From assembly GCA_002989075.1 (NCBI GenBank), contig PSQN01000006.1, forward strand, positions 1,240,001 to 1,304,000: 64,000 nucleotides of DNA. Direction: 5' to 3'. The translations under genes were made by a program, and so were the position numbers. The notes beneath the pieces were generated by a model. The model did no database searches and was not told the DNA's origin. It was given only the letters and a program-made list of their open reading frames with translations. Shown in pieces: positions 9,751 through 20,398 of the stretch. This stretch comes from Arthonia radiata. Taxonomy: Eukaryota; Ascomycota; Arthoniomycetes; Arthoniales; Arthoniaceae. Position 1 is the first letter of the stretch. Each line of letters starts with the position of its first letter.

Positions 9751-11976
9751 ATGCCTGAGGCCGTCGACGAACCCGCACAGCGCGCTCCCAAGCCGCCGCC
9801 GGCGCAAATATACGGCGCCAGCGAGCCTCCCTTTGCAGGACATCTGACGGCAGATCACGCTGGCTACAAACAGTCTAAGAGCGACACAGCCATTGTCATC
9901 GACAATGGTTCATCGATGGTGCGCGCGGGATGGTCTTTCGACGAGAACCCGCGCGTGGTTACGCCTCCGCTCATGGCCAAATATAAAGACCGTCGCATCA
10001 ACAGGTACTACATGTTCTGCGGCTCGGACGTGTTTGCAGACGGGACGTCGCGCGGCCAGTCCAAGAATGCCTACGAGCCCGGCAGCAATATAATCAACAA
10101 TTGGGACGTCCTCGAAGGCGTCCTCGACTACGTGTTCATCAAGCTCGGTCTTGAAAGCGCAGAGGGCGCCATTGACCGACCAGTCCTCATGACCGAACCG
10201 GTCGCCAATCTTCCATACGCGCGGAAGACCACCAACGAAATCCTCTTCGAATGCTACGGCGCCTCCAAAGTTTCCTACGGCGTCGACGCTCTCTTCTCGT
10301 ACCGTCAGAACCAAGGCTCATCCGGTCTTGTTGTCTCTTCCGCCTACACTTCCACACACCTTATCCCCGTCTTCGAGCGCAAGCCCCTCCTCTCTCACGC
10401 CACACGCCTCAACTGGGGTCGCTGGCAATCCGCTGACTACCTCAACAAACTGCTCAGGTTGAAATACCCCTCGTTCCCCGCCCGCATCACCGACCCCCAG
10501 CTCGAAGACCTGGTCAATGAACACTGCTACGTCTCCCAGGACTACGAGGCCGAGCTCTCCCGCTACCTCGACTGGACCGGTCTCGAGGACCGCGAGCACG
10601 TCATCCAATGGCCCTTCACCGAGCAAGTGGTCCCTCAAAAGTCCGAAGAAGAGCTGGCCCGCGCCGCCGAGAAGCGAAAAGAAGGTGGTCGCCGCCTCCA
10701 AGAACAGGCCGCAAAAATGCGTCTCGAGAAACTAGTGCGCAAAGAGCAAGAGCTCGAATACTACAGACAGCTCCAAGAGAAAGTTCAAAACACAAACAAG
10801 AAAGAAGGCAAGCGCCTCCTCGAATCCGACGACTTCGACGACGAATCCCAGCTCGACCGCCGCGTTAAGGATATGGAACGCAGCATTAAGCGCGCGCGCA
10901 ACAAAGACGTCGGCGATCTCGAACCAGAGCCAGAAGTGCCGCACTCCTATCCGTTGCTGGAGATTGCAGACGACCAGCTTGACGAAGAAGGCATCAAACA
11001 AAAACGACAACAGCGCCTCCTCAAATCCAACCACGACGCCCGCGCCCGCGCCAAAGCGGAAAAAGAGCGCGAGCGCCTCCGCAAAGAAGAAGAAGAACGC
11101 CAGGACGCCGCGCACCGCGACGCCAACCCCGCGGAGTGGCTTCAAGAACACCACGCCGCCCGCAGAAGCATCGTCCAGAAAATCAAAGACCGTGCCCGCC
11201 TGAAAGCCGACCTCTCCGACCGCAAGAGCCTCGCCTCCCAGATGCGCATGAAATCCATCGCCAACCTCGCATCTGACAACCCGACGAAAAAGCGCAGACG
11301 CGGCGGAGGCGACGACGACACCTTCGGCGCTGACGACGCGGACTGGGGCGTCTACCGCACGATCGCGACGGGCGAGGGCTCCGACGACGAAGAGGAGGAG
11401 ACGGATCTGAATACGAGCTTGAAGGCCGTGGAGGCGCAGCTGCTGCAGTATGATCCGCATTTCACGGAGGAGAGCACGCGCGACGCGCAGAGCGACTGGA
11501 GCCGGAGTTTACTGCACTCTTTCCTGCATGGGCCACGGCCGTTTGACCCGGAGAGTCAGCGGGAGGCGCATCAGGTGCATTTGAATGTGGAGAGGATACG
11601 CGTGCCGGAGGTTGTGTTTCAGCCGAGTATTGCGGGGTTGGACCAGGCGGGTGTGGTGGAGATCGCGGCGGATATATTGACGCAGCGTGTGGGTGATCAG
11701 GGGGTGAGGGATGCGTTGTTGAAGGATGTGTTTTTGACCGGGGGAAATGTGCTGTTTCAGGGTTTCGAGGAGAGGGTGCGGAGGGAGCTTAGGGCTTGTC
11801 TGCCGGTGGAGGCGCAGCTGGGTGTGAGGACCGCGAAGGATCCGAGGTTAGATGCGTGGAGAGGCGCGGCGAAGTGGGCGGGGGAGAAGCAGGAGGGGTG
11901 GGTGACGAGAGCGGAGTATGATGAAATGGGGAGTGAGTATATCAAGGAGCATGAGCTAGGGAATGCGGTGGGTTAG
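9751..11976 (+). CDS. ARP5: Actin-related protein 5, INO80 complex subunit
   Basis: Arp5 is a nuclear actin-related protein that, with Ies6, binds the Ino80 ATPase insert and is needed for nucleosome sliding. The 741-residue intronless frame shows the actin nucleotide-binding start IVIDNGSSMVRAGW (about 49-62), the block VLMTEPVANLPYARK, and the C-terminal actin half with VFLTGGNVLFQGFEER (about 655-670). Between them is a long charged, coiled-coil-like insertion (about 295-560) that distinguishes Arp5 from actin; yeast Arp5 is 755 residues. The start has a good context (CACCAAAATG). A TATATAAG sequence sits within the 33 bp that follow DAD4. The antisense frame of 242 codons at 10732-11460 is a shadow of the charged insertion. 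Confidence 0.95.
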   Translation: MPEAVDEPAQRAPKPPPAQIYGASEPPFAGHLTADHAGYKQSKSDTAIVIDNGSSMVRAGWSFDENPRVVTPPLMAKYKDRRINRYYMFCGSDVFADGTSRGQSKNAYEPGSNIINNWDVLEGVLDYVFIKLGLESAEGAIDRPVLMTEPVANLPYARKTTNEILFECYGASKVSYGVDALFSYRQNQGSSGLVVSSAYTSTHLIPVFERKPLLSHATRLNWGRWQSADYLNKLLRLKYPSFPARITDPQLEDLVNEHCYVSQDYEAELSRYLDWTGLEDREHVIQWPFTEQVVPQKSEEELARAAEKRKEGGRRLQEQAAKMRLEKLVRKEQELEYYRQLQEKVQNTNKKEGKRLLESDDFDDESQLDRRVKDMERSIKRARNKDVGDLEPEPEVPHSYPLLEIADDQLDEEGIKQKRQQRLLKSNHDARARAKAEKERERLRKEEEERQDAAHRDANPAEWLQEHHAARRSIVQKIKDRARLKADLSDRKSLASQMRMKSIANLASDNPTKKRRRGGGDDDTFGADDADWGVYRTIATGEGSDDEEEETDLNTSLKAVEAQLLQYDPHFTEESTRDAQSDWSRSLLHSFLHGPRPFDPESQREAHQVHLNVERIRVPEVVFQPSIAGLDQAGVVEIAADILTQRVGDQGVRDALLKDVFLTGGNVLFQGFEERVRRELRACLPVEAQLGVRTAKDPRLDAWRGAAKWAGEKQEGWVTRAEYDEMGSEYIKEHELGNAVG

Positions 11977-12531
11977 GAATGGCGTTCTGTGACTTGGGCT
12001 GGATTGACTAGGTGAGGAAGTCAGAGCTACCATGAAATCGAAGGTCTGCAACAAGACGAGTTTCTGTCTATGCTTTCTTGATGATGTCGGCGGGAAGCTC
12101 AGCCGTCGGTTTGGGCTTGGAGTACGCCGCGCCACAATGACAGCGACTAGACTATATGGCTTACGCTAAGGGTATGTGGCGTTGACAACAGTGTACGAGT
12201 AGACACATTCTTTGGTATACGCGAAACAGATACGAGGCTTTCTGTTTCTGCCACGTTGCGACGGAGTACTGAGCGAGGTGAGGTCAGGTAAAGCCGTTTT
12301 ATTTGCTCAGCACAGATCCAACAGTAATCCAGACAATTCAGAGAATCAAGAAGGTCAAGTGATCAAGCATTTGCACTAATGTTCGGTCGCCGCAAAAAAG
12401 TGTAGTTCGCAAGATACATCGCCGAGTAAAAATGAAATAAACCCCATAGATGGCCTAACGTCCTCCTACCCTCCCAACCAAACATACAGCAGCCGAATAC
12501 CGGAGCCTTTGTCTCCAACCATCTCGCCCTT
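11977..12531. other. Intergenic between convergent ARP5 and a small secreted-protein gene
   Basis: This holds the 3' ends of two convergent genes. No other feature was seen. Confidence 0.4.
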
Positions 12532-12947
12532 TCAGCATCGAACACCTCCAGTAGCGTCGTCAACATAGCAGAGCGTGTTCCGCGTCGGATCAGGGCACTG
12601 CGCCGCCACGTCAACATACCTCGAACCGCACATACGCGATACGCTGTACCCACAGTAGCTCGATTCGAACAAGGCAAGTGGATGCGCTGACCGCAGTAGA
12701 AGATGCTACAATAGCCCACGCCGGTTGAAGCTCCGTTCGCGCAAATCTGCAATGAGCCCGACACATTAGCCGTCTCCGCCTACTCGAGGGGCCGGAGGAG
12801 GAAACTTGCACCCTGATATATGGCGCGTCGTTCGAGGTCGTTCGCGGGGTTCTCTGATCGCTTGGAGGCGGCGTTGGATGATTGACATGGTGGGAGGATG
12901 TCTGCGATGGCGGAGGCGCTGAGGAGCGCGAGAAGGAGAGATCTCAT
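12532..12947 (-). CDS. Candidate small secreted cysteine-containing protein (96 aa)
   Basis: I do not recognise the family. The proposed model has exon 1 12812-12947 with a clear signal peptide (MRSLLLALLSASAIA), then PPC and dibasic KR/RR sites that Kex2-type proteases could cut, and exon 2 12532-12686 with five cysteines ending GGVRC. The intron 12687-12811 (GTGCAAGT...GGTCAG) is chosen because it is the join that keeps the cysteine-rich end in frame; a nearer acceptor (TTGCAG at about 12746) leads to a stop after 13 codons. The splice is therefore inferred from frame only. Composition suggests a secreted or cell-wall peptide. Confidence 0.42.
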
Positions 12948-14176
12948 GGTTCTTTGGGCTTGGTGCGGGTTTTGTGGTGGTCCTCTCTAAATGCTGGACA
13001 GGTGCTGTGAGGCAGCTTGAGGCTTCTCTTTTATGTCGAACCGTGCGAAGAACACGCGGGTGAGATCCGTTGCTACAAAAGTAGGGCGTATGAACCAAAG
13101 ACTGCTTTGGGATTTCGGAACAGGACGCTTCAGGACATGATGAGTTAATGGTAGTGACGTACCGTTTCATGGTGCACCGCTGGTGTAGTGTGCAAGTACA
13201 TGAAACGCTTAATGCATTATTATTCAAACATGAAACGCTTAGTGGATTGCTTATAGTGGCTCTGGGAGCATACTTCCCCGACTCTTCGTATTCGACGTCT
13301 TACCGAACTGACCAGATACCTAATACGTCTAATAACTTGTCAAACCGAGCTGACGCAATATGGAGTTGGACTGAATAGGGGTTTGGGTGATTTATTGCCG
13401 TTTCGCTCGGCCTAGCTTTACAAGGATTTCAGGAGACCTGCGGTGGCCAATATGTGCTTGATTGTTGAGTATATCATGAGTAATGAGATGAGACAAGAAG
13501 GGTTTGCTGGCAGCAGCAAATGTTCAGGCTAAGCAGGCTCGGAATGAATGTCCTCGTCGTATGACGGGCCAGAAACGTCTTTCGCAGGATTGCCAATCTA
13601 GACTAAGACTGTGAAGCCGAAAGCTTGGCCAGACGGGAGCCCCTCATCGAGTGTGGGGTATGAAACTGATGATTCTATAGACCGGTCTGATCTTGAGTTG
13701 AGATGCTATTGGAGAGACGGTGATCCTGAAGAGAGGCTGAATCTGAGACTAAGGTTGTCCTGAGTGGAGATCAACAAGGAGAAGAGGAGAATGTCGAGGA
13801 CAAGATTGATCCGATGAAGAGGATGCCCACATGAAGACAATGATCTTGTGAAGAGGACAACTCTGAGGACAATGCTCCTCCGCATCAAACACACTGCTGA
13901 CTTAACCTACCCTCATTTGGCATCAATTGGTTGCCAGACCAGCCGATGGATGCGTTCGAGGTTCAGTCCCGCGCACGACCCTTCACCTGTCACCAGGTCT
14001 CGGTTCAGCTGTGTGCGTGATAGAATCTCAGTCACGGATATAAATGGTCGAAAGTCCTCCTCGTTGATGAGGTTTCCCTCCCATACAAGCCGCTCGTTCA
14101 AGCACTCCCTTTCAATCAAGCAAACACCTCCCGCTCAATCAAGCGTCTTCGTCTAGTCAGACGCTCTTTCAACAGT
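12948..14176. other. Long intergenic region with divergent promoters
   Basis: Upstream space shared by two divergent small secreted-protein genes. A TATA-like GATATAAATGG at about 14036 lies 140 bp before the start at 14177. Purine-rich GAGA/GGAGA stretches occur at 13680-13880. No gene is supported. Confidence 0.45.
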
Positions 14177-14537
14177 ATGCATCATGCCTCCATCCTTCTC
14201 TCGGCTGCGGCTATTCTCTTCGCCTCTACGGCATTGGCGACGCCCGCCGTGGACGCAGCTCTGATTGCGACAACGCGCCAGTGAGTATTCTCTCTGAAGT
14301 AAAACAAATCGGTTAACTGACGCGCACGGTCTAGAGCTGCCTGCAACCTACCCAACAATGGAAGTAAGAAGGAAGGCAGTAGTTGCAAGTTCTACGAAGG
14401 CCCATCAGACCAGTCTACCATTATCAAAGGCGGTAAGTGCATCCGCCCGTCATTCATACACGGATCAGTCACTAATATTGTGCGCAGTTTGCGTCGACGA
14501 GGGCGGCTTTTTGGTCTGCGCCGAGAAAAACTCTTAA
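14177..14537 (+). CDS. Small secreted protein with four cysteines (83 aa)
   Basis: Three-exon gene: 14177-14280, 14335-14432 and 14488-14537, with two introns of 54 and 55 bp (GTGAGT...CTAG and GTAAGT...GCAG). The spliced frame is MHHASILLSAAAILFASTAL, a typical signal peptide, followed by a mature part of about 60 residues with cysteines in AAC, SSC, VC and VC, enough for two disulfide bridges, ending CAEKNS. A TATA-like box is 140 bp upstream. No known domain is seen. Secretion and small size are usual for fungal surface or host-interaction proteins, but no role can be assigned. Confidence 0.7.
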
Positions 14538-14848
14538 GCCGCTGGCGGTCTGCCGTCGATGCGACGCTTGCAGGGGTTGCAGTCTTTCGAAATCTTCATA
14601 TGATTGGGATTACACTCTTTGATATTAGCTTAGCTAAATATTTACTCGAATACAGTCTGCGGCTTCTGCTTGGAATGTGTGTGATCGAAAAGAACCTGTC
14701 GTTCAGTATCTTATGATGGCCGACAGGTACAGGGGGGATTCCCCTCAGTTTGCTCGCGTGTGCCCTCTCCGAATGCAGCAAAAAGTGCCTTGCAGACTGA
14801 GTATGGACACCCCATAGGACTCACGCGCTTGCTCTGAACTCCTCTACA

Positions 14849-16108
14849 TCAACGCGCAGATGAGCCTTGTCCATAGCCCTCACGAGGTGGTACGTACGCT
14901 CTTACGATGGACTGAGACTCACCTGCCAGCTTTGCTGCAACCAGCTGCACCTGCTCATCTTGCGTAATAACGTGAATCGCAGGGAACTCAAGCTCGCGCA
15001 GATGAGGTTCCTCAACATTGAAGAATTCCGCAGACCCCGCAACCCTCGTCACAGTGAACTCCTGGCCGCTGGAATCAATCAGTAAGTCCCACTCTTCTGG
15101 GCGCGTACGTTGTCGGGTGCCATCCTCGTTTTCCGGATGGAAATCGTAGATAATCCAGATGGCGCCGGGTCGGCCCTCCTTGGACACCTCCACGACGACG
15201 CCATACCCTGTGCCTACCCAAGGCTCCTCAGCGAGATTTTGGAGATCGTGATTCGCGTCGGTGTCGCTTGATGGGTAGCAGACTTGCATTTCACCTAGCT
15301 GATGGAAGCAGAAGCCATCGGATACCGGGTGATCAGCATGTGCGGTGTCCTTGAATTTGACGGAGTCCTCGGGAAATCGGTTAGCCTACCGTGAGCGCTT
15401 GAGATGTCCCGCGCTTGATGATGAAGCCTTCGCTGGAGTCGTCGACACCGTTGTGTTGACTCCCAGAAAGTTTTGCTGGAATAACGGACCAGAATCGGAG
15501 GTTGCGTAATTCTCATGTGCCTCGAGAAAAGTGTAGCATGGTGCTAATTGGTAGTACGCTCCCTTGTGGTAGCCCAGCGGGAGCAAGGGTAGCGCGTTAT
15601 TATCCAGCATCGCGAGTAGCTTGTGAAGCGAAGCTTGATCACGAAAGTCGGTGTTCAGAACCTGGCCCCAAAATTCTTCACGAGACAGTGGTTTGTTGTC
15701 TTCGGCCCACATACGATCCGCTCTTTTCGTAGCAAACTTGTCGAAGAAGTCTCGATTTGCTTTACTCCCAAGACGCCTGTCGACTCCTTCTCCTTCAGCA
15801 TCCAAATCCCAATTTCCAGCAGCTTTCAGAGCGGCATAGACTTGCTGTTCGATACGCTCACAGTCTCGTTCTGAGACGGTCACTTGGTCCATGTTTGGAA
15901 GGTGTTGCGTGAAAAGATTCTCGAGCGCAGGAAGAGTAGCGAAGAAATGGGGATGAGTGAGTGCCAGGACTTCTTGGATGTATCGGCTGTCAGAGCACTT
16001 GCTTCTCCCCAACTCGCCACATCGGGAATTGCTCACGCCTAATGCGGGCCTGATTACTATTATTAAGACGAAGATGATAGTGAAGGGTATGATCCATACC
16101 CGCGGCAT
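14849..16108 (-). CDS. Unknown membrane-anchored protein (about 398 aa)
   Basis: Function not recognised. Exon 1 is 15449-16108, the intron 15386-15448 (GTGTCG...GGTAG, 63 bp), and exon 2 14849-15385. The N-terminus MPRVWIIPFTIIFVLIIVI is a single hydrophobic anchor; the rest is soluble, with the block LLPLGYHKGAYYQLAPCYTF and, in exon 2, GTGYGVVVEVSKEG and GAIWIIYDFHPENE. The join is chosen because frame and composition run on without a stop; the donor could also be GTCAAC 12 bp earlier with the same frame. The last residues are uncertain because a GTGAGT donor near 14925 could change the C-terminus. An upstream Met at 16144 would add 12 residues. Confidence 0.55.
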
Positions 16109-16495
16109 GATTACAAAAGTATTGCATGCCCTCGAGCACAGCAATCATTGTTGGAGCGACCTCAAGCTAAGTCCTACACGGCATCTCTGCTGGGGTCGGA
16201 ACTCACAAAACTTGCCGCAGTTGCAGACCTGATAAGTATCCAGATGTTTTGCATTATGGGGGAAGGTAGCGCCGGAACTGCTCGATCAGGATGAGAGCTG
16301 ACTGGCTCGTAGCAACCGCGAAGGATTCTGAGATCATCAATTCCCTTCTAGAAGATACCTGCAAACTTCCTGCTGCTGAGAACGTCATGCGCATGAAAAC
16401 ACGCTGTGGGTCCTGCAGGTGCCGCTCCACATTTCTCGGAATCCAGGCGTTTGGTCTCTGACAGCGTTGAGAGCGTTTTGCTGACTGCTGCTGGC
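16109..16495. other. Intergenic, nothing recognised
   Basis: Short spacer between two minus-strand membrane-protein genes; it holds the promoter of the left one. Confidence 0.4.
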
Positions 16496-17408
16496 TCAAT
16501 AAGCAGCCTGCAACTCCTGTGGCGGTGCTTCTAGCTGCACAGGCGGTCCCTGCGATGTAGCGTGCTCGACAGGATGATACTCGTAATAGTTTGGCGGTCC
16601 ATCCTGCAAAGGGTGCGTCTTGCTGATCTGCGCGGGCCGCTGCCGCCTCCTCCTCAAGCACCACCAGACAAAAAACGCAGCTATCAAGAGTGCACCTAGC
16701 CCTAGCCCGACGCCTAAGCCTATGGCTAGTTTGAGCGTGCCGGCGAAGTCGTGCTGGTGCTCCTGCGTTCCACCGCTCGTGGTTGAGGACGACGTGTATG
16801 ATGATGAGTCGTCATCGTCAAAGGCCTGGGGCCCCCGATTCACCTTCCCAGGATCCGTTGTGATGTTGAACCAGTGGCTGTAGGTGGTGTCGTCCGTGTC
16901 TTGGTATGACAGGAAGAAGTAGAACATATAGGGCGCCGACGTATCGAAACGACTCCTGGGTAACATTAGGATGAAAAGATCCACCAGCGAACGGGACTGG
17001 CAGGGCCTACAAGTCTACGGGATACTGCACGGTGTAGTTGGGTCCGCCTGCCGCTTCGGTAGCTTGCGCTGGTGAGAAAGTCAGAAATGATGCGATAGGG
17101 GTTCAGATTGAGACGGGCATAAAGCGTACATGATACGAAATGCGTGGTAGATGAACCGGATTGATGGACGTATAATGACCAGCGTGGAAGATCCGTCTCG
17201 AATCTGACGAGATCAGTGGCGCCATTTAGCCAAACGACATTGTTCTCGTAGTCAGTATCGTTTGTATTGCCTGCGCCTGCTGGGCTGTCTATCGCATCAT
17301 GGGTCAGTTGCTGAAGACGCTGTGAGGGGAAGTCGACTCACACCAGGTGCCGACGCTGAAGGCCGGTGTGATCATAACGAGCGCGGCGATGAAAGTAGCA
17401 AACAGCAT
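16496..17408 (-). CDS. Single-pass membrane protein, Mid2/Skg6-like architecture (247 aa)
   Basis: The four-exon model joins 17342-17408, 17130-17288, 17011-17068 and 16496-16955; introns are 53, 61 and 55 bp, and the last has a TAATG branch and a TTACCCAG acceptor. The product has a signal peptide (MLFATFIAALVMITPAFS), an extracellular part with N-glycosylation sites (NYT, NIT) and the block YMFYFFLSYQDTDDTTYSHW, a Ser/Thr-rich stretch, a transmembrane helix with small residues (IGLGVGLGLGALLIAAFFVW), an RRRR stop-transfer, and a cytoplasmic tail ending PPQELQAAY. This layout is common in ascomycete wall-stress-sensor-like or Skg6-type proteins; the specific role is unknown. Confidence 0.72.
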
Positions 17409-18394
17409 CTTGCGTGCAGCGAAGAGAAAGGCAGAAGGTGCACCGCTTTATCACGACTAGAGGCCACGTTGACATTCACTACTCCGTACCTTCCGACTTG
17501 CTTGACGAGAGCTTTGGGGGGTCGAGGCAATGCGATTGTGGAACCGGCAGGAAATGTTGATGGGCAGACCTACAGCCATTTGCAGAACGGGCTGTTAGCG
17601 AACTCTTGGGGGTCTTCTGCGAATACATTTGCTGAGACGAAGGCGATCTCAACCATAGTGTGCGGGTGCCAAGAGTTGTTTTCAATACTAGGTATAGCGA
17701 GTCTGCCTGAGCTCGCTAGAGGTCTTAGAGGCGCTTGTTATGTTGCCACCATAGCCACAAACATGATATTTGTATCCATCGATTGGTCGAGATAGGTGCT
17801 AACAGCCCGTTCGGGTTCAAGGCTGTAGTTGTAGGCGCTGGAAAGGTAGGGAGAAAACCGTTGGGGTCCAAATCCGTCCGACTTCCCGCAGTTTCAGATA
17901 TAATGGCCCCCAAAGTGGTTCGCATATGGGCGCAGGAAGCCTCAACAATGAATGCGGCAATAAAGTGCGATTGGCGTTTTGCACCAAGCGGTAACGGATG
18001 GGATGAGAACCAGACCATTGCCGGGCTTTGGATGCGGCTTTGTAAGCAGCGTGTGGTCAGTGTAAGCTCCGTCTCTGCCACCCCTGCGGAAGTCCTAGGC
18101 GCCAGGGCCGGCAGTCTGTGCCAGAAGATTGGCTCGCATATAAGACTGCACGTCGCTGTAGAGTGAAGCTCTGCGTTGCCGAGGCATGTTGCTGGTCAAA
18201 TAGATGCCTCACGCTCTCGGTGCATGATTCCTCGGCCAATGTGCCACGGTGTCGCGTGCCGCAAAAGCTGTGGAGGAGCATCTGACTCTAACAATGGGTA
18301 ATTTCTCTTCGTCCCGAGTGCTGGGCACTAGGGAGAGATCATTCGATTGGAATGAACTCCGAGCAGTGATGCGCGAAGCTCATCGATGATGCGC
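17409..18394. other. Intergenic, unresolved frames
   Basis: Overlapping frames of 118 and 143 codons on opposite strands occur at 17725-18166 but neither has a signal, domain or splice support. A short imperfect direct repeat encoding NPNGLL/DPNGFL-type sequence on the minus strand lies at about 17800-17870. Confidence 0.35.
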
Positions 18395-18871
18395 TCAACG
18401 CACATCGAAGCTATCCGCCGGCATTTCGAAAGAGCTTCGTCTATCGTCTGCTTTCATGTCCAAGTGCAGCCGCCGCAGTTCCTTGGGCGAGCGGTATCGT
18501 ATGTCGTTCGAAGCGATGTCTCGCTGGCTCCGGTTGTGCAACAATTGAAATGCCAGTATCAATACTGCAGCCAGGATAATGAGGACCGCTGCGGTGAGAC
18601 TGATATTGAGCCTGGGTTCCGACGCTGAAGCATGCGTGGATCCTGACCCAGGCTCGAAGAAGCTCAGTAGAGCGCTGCCCGAACCGATGGACGTCCCTAG
18701 AGAGTTTTCCCCAGGCTCATCAGGGATGGAGGGGGTAAATGGAATGCCTGTGCTCCTATGTCAGGGATGTCGTCGATGGTGCGAGAGACAGAAGTATGAC
18801 TTACACCTAGCTAGGCCGGCTTGTGCAGAGAAAATGAGAATCGTCGAGATGGAGAGGTTCCTTTGAAGCAT
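18395..18871 (-). CDS. Small single-pass membrane protein (139 aa)
   Basis: Two exons: 18805-18871 and 18395-18747, with a 57-bp intron (GTAAGT...GCACAG). The spliced product has a signal-peptide-like start (MLQRNLSISTILIFSAQAG), a short Ser/Gly-rich lumenal part, one transmembrane helix (LTAAVLIILAAVLILAFQLL) and a basic cytoplasmic tail ending MPADSFDVR. No domain is recognised. Exon 1 is 67 nt with phase 1, exactly as in the membrane-protein gene at 16496-17408 on the same strand, so the two may be remote relatives; beyond architecture I see no alignable sequence. Confidence 0.62.
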
Positions 18872-19732
18872 GGTGTGATACCAAGTCGAGGCAAGCGCAC
18901 AATCGCTATGCTCTGGTTTTGCAGTGGTGAATACTTTACAAGGAATGACACGATCCTGCAGGGCCTGAACGGAGAACGAGAGGATGGAGCTGCTTTAGAG
19001 TCAAGAGCGACAGAGAGTGAGATAAGAACAGCTGTATTTGCTGTCTATGCAGAATCAAAAAACCGAGCGAGCGTAAAGAAAGCGTGAGTACTATGTTCCC
19101 AGCTGCGACGTATTGAAGACTGAAATAAGGATTTCTACAGCCCGTAGTCACAGATTGGGTGGATAGTTTCCCGTGCCGGAGTGATCATATAGGCCAGAAT
19201 GCGAAGAAACAGCGGTCTGGCCAGTCAGGGTATAACAGCGATAGGACGCAAATTATAAGCAGGTAAAAGCTGACAGGTGATTGAAAGCAGGGGTGTTGTA
19301 GACTAATGAGCCGTTGTTATATCAGCCGTTGACGAGGCTGGCCGTAGGGCGCGGTCTTTGACATATCCGTACAGAGGGAATTGCAAGACAAACCGGTATC
19401 TGAGCATGAACATATTGCTGTCTTCTCGAAGGGCAATACGCGATTGTAAAGAGCGAACTGTTGGCTTCAGATAACGAGAAACTGGTATTGTTTAGTGGTC
19501 GTATTGAAGGAAGGCGTGAAATTAAAGCGGGTTGTCATCCACGGGACGATATAACATCTGGTCCGTGGCCGTTCAATGGGGCGGGCTGTGCAGCAAGGAG
19601 TGCCACAATGACGACAGCAATCACTCCCGTCCTTCAACTCTTGGCATTCGCACACAGTCGCCCTAAGCTTCACAAAACCATCACCGACGACACCTCAAGA
19701 CATCACACGACTGCGCGTCGCCAACCGTCAAG
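18872..19732. other. Intergenic with divergent promoters
   Basis: Upstream region shared by the small membrane-protein gene and RPL13. No gene or repeat was recognised. Confidence 0.4.
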
Positions 19733-20398
19733 ATGGCGATCAAACACAACCAGATGATCCCGAACAACCGTATGTGACTTCACCGGCGAATCCGCGCCTT
19801 CTGAACCAGGAGCTAACGAGCGAACAGATTTCCGCAAGGATTGGCAGCGTTACGTTCGCGTTCACTTCGATCAGGTAAATTGAGCCTTCCTCTCAGTGAC
19901 AGGAACTTCTCCAGACCTTCCAACAACGCCGTTATCCCTTTTCGCCGCCCACAGCAACACCGGCTGCCCATTCACACTCCCTCAAATCCCCTCAAGCGCC
20001 ATCCATCACCCGTCCCAAACCATCACCCGTCCCAACCCAACAAACCACAACTAACACCCCCCCAGCCCGGCAAAAAGAAATCCCGCCGCGTCGCCCGCGC
20101 CGCCAAAGCCGCGCGCACCGGCTCCCGCCCCGTCGACAAACTGCACCCCGTCGTCCGCTGCCCAACCATAAAGTACAACCGGCGCGTGCGCGTAGGCCGC
20201 GGTTTCTCGCTGCAGGAGCTGAAGGCTGCCGGCATCAGCAAGCGGTACGCGCCCACTGTGGGCATCGCGGTCGACCATCGACGGAAGAATCTGAGCCAGG
20301 AGGGGCTGGATGCGAATGTGGCGCGGTTGAAGGAGTATGAGAAGAGGTTGGTTGTGCAGCCGAGTCGGGCGCAGAAGCGGAGGGCGGAGAAGAAGTAG
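19733..20398 (+). CDS. RPL13: 60S ribosomal protein eL13, C-terminally short
   Basis: eL13 is a structural protein of the cytosolic large ribosomal subunit. Three exons: 19733-19769, 19828-19874 and 20066-20398; intron 2 is 191 bp, with a CTAAC branch and an acceptor after a C-run. The spliced N-terminus [19 protein letters not shown] and the blocks [32 protein letters not shown] and [10 protein letters not shown] match the family closely. The protein ends at [12 protein letters not shown], 138 residues, whereas yeast eL13 has 199; the expected middle and C-terminal part after the [10 protein letters not shown] block is missing, and no further coding sequence follows the TAG. Either this is a shortened functional version or a second, full copy exists elsewhere. 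Confidence 0.88.

Noticed and set aside
10732-11460. 242-codon minus-strand frame
   Set aside because: Antisense of the charged insertion of ARP5; its F/V/L-rich composition is the mirror of GAA/GAG/AAG codons.
17725-18166. Overlapping 118- and 143-codon frames on opposite strands
   Set aside because: Neither has protein-like conservation signs that I can recognise; left as unresolved intergenic sequence.
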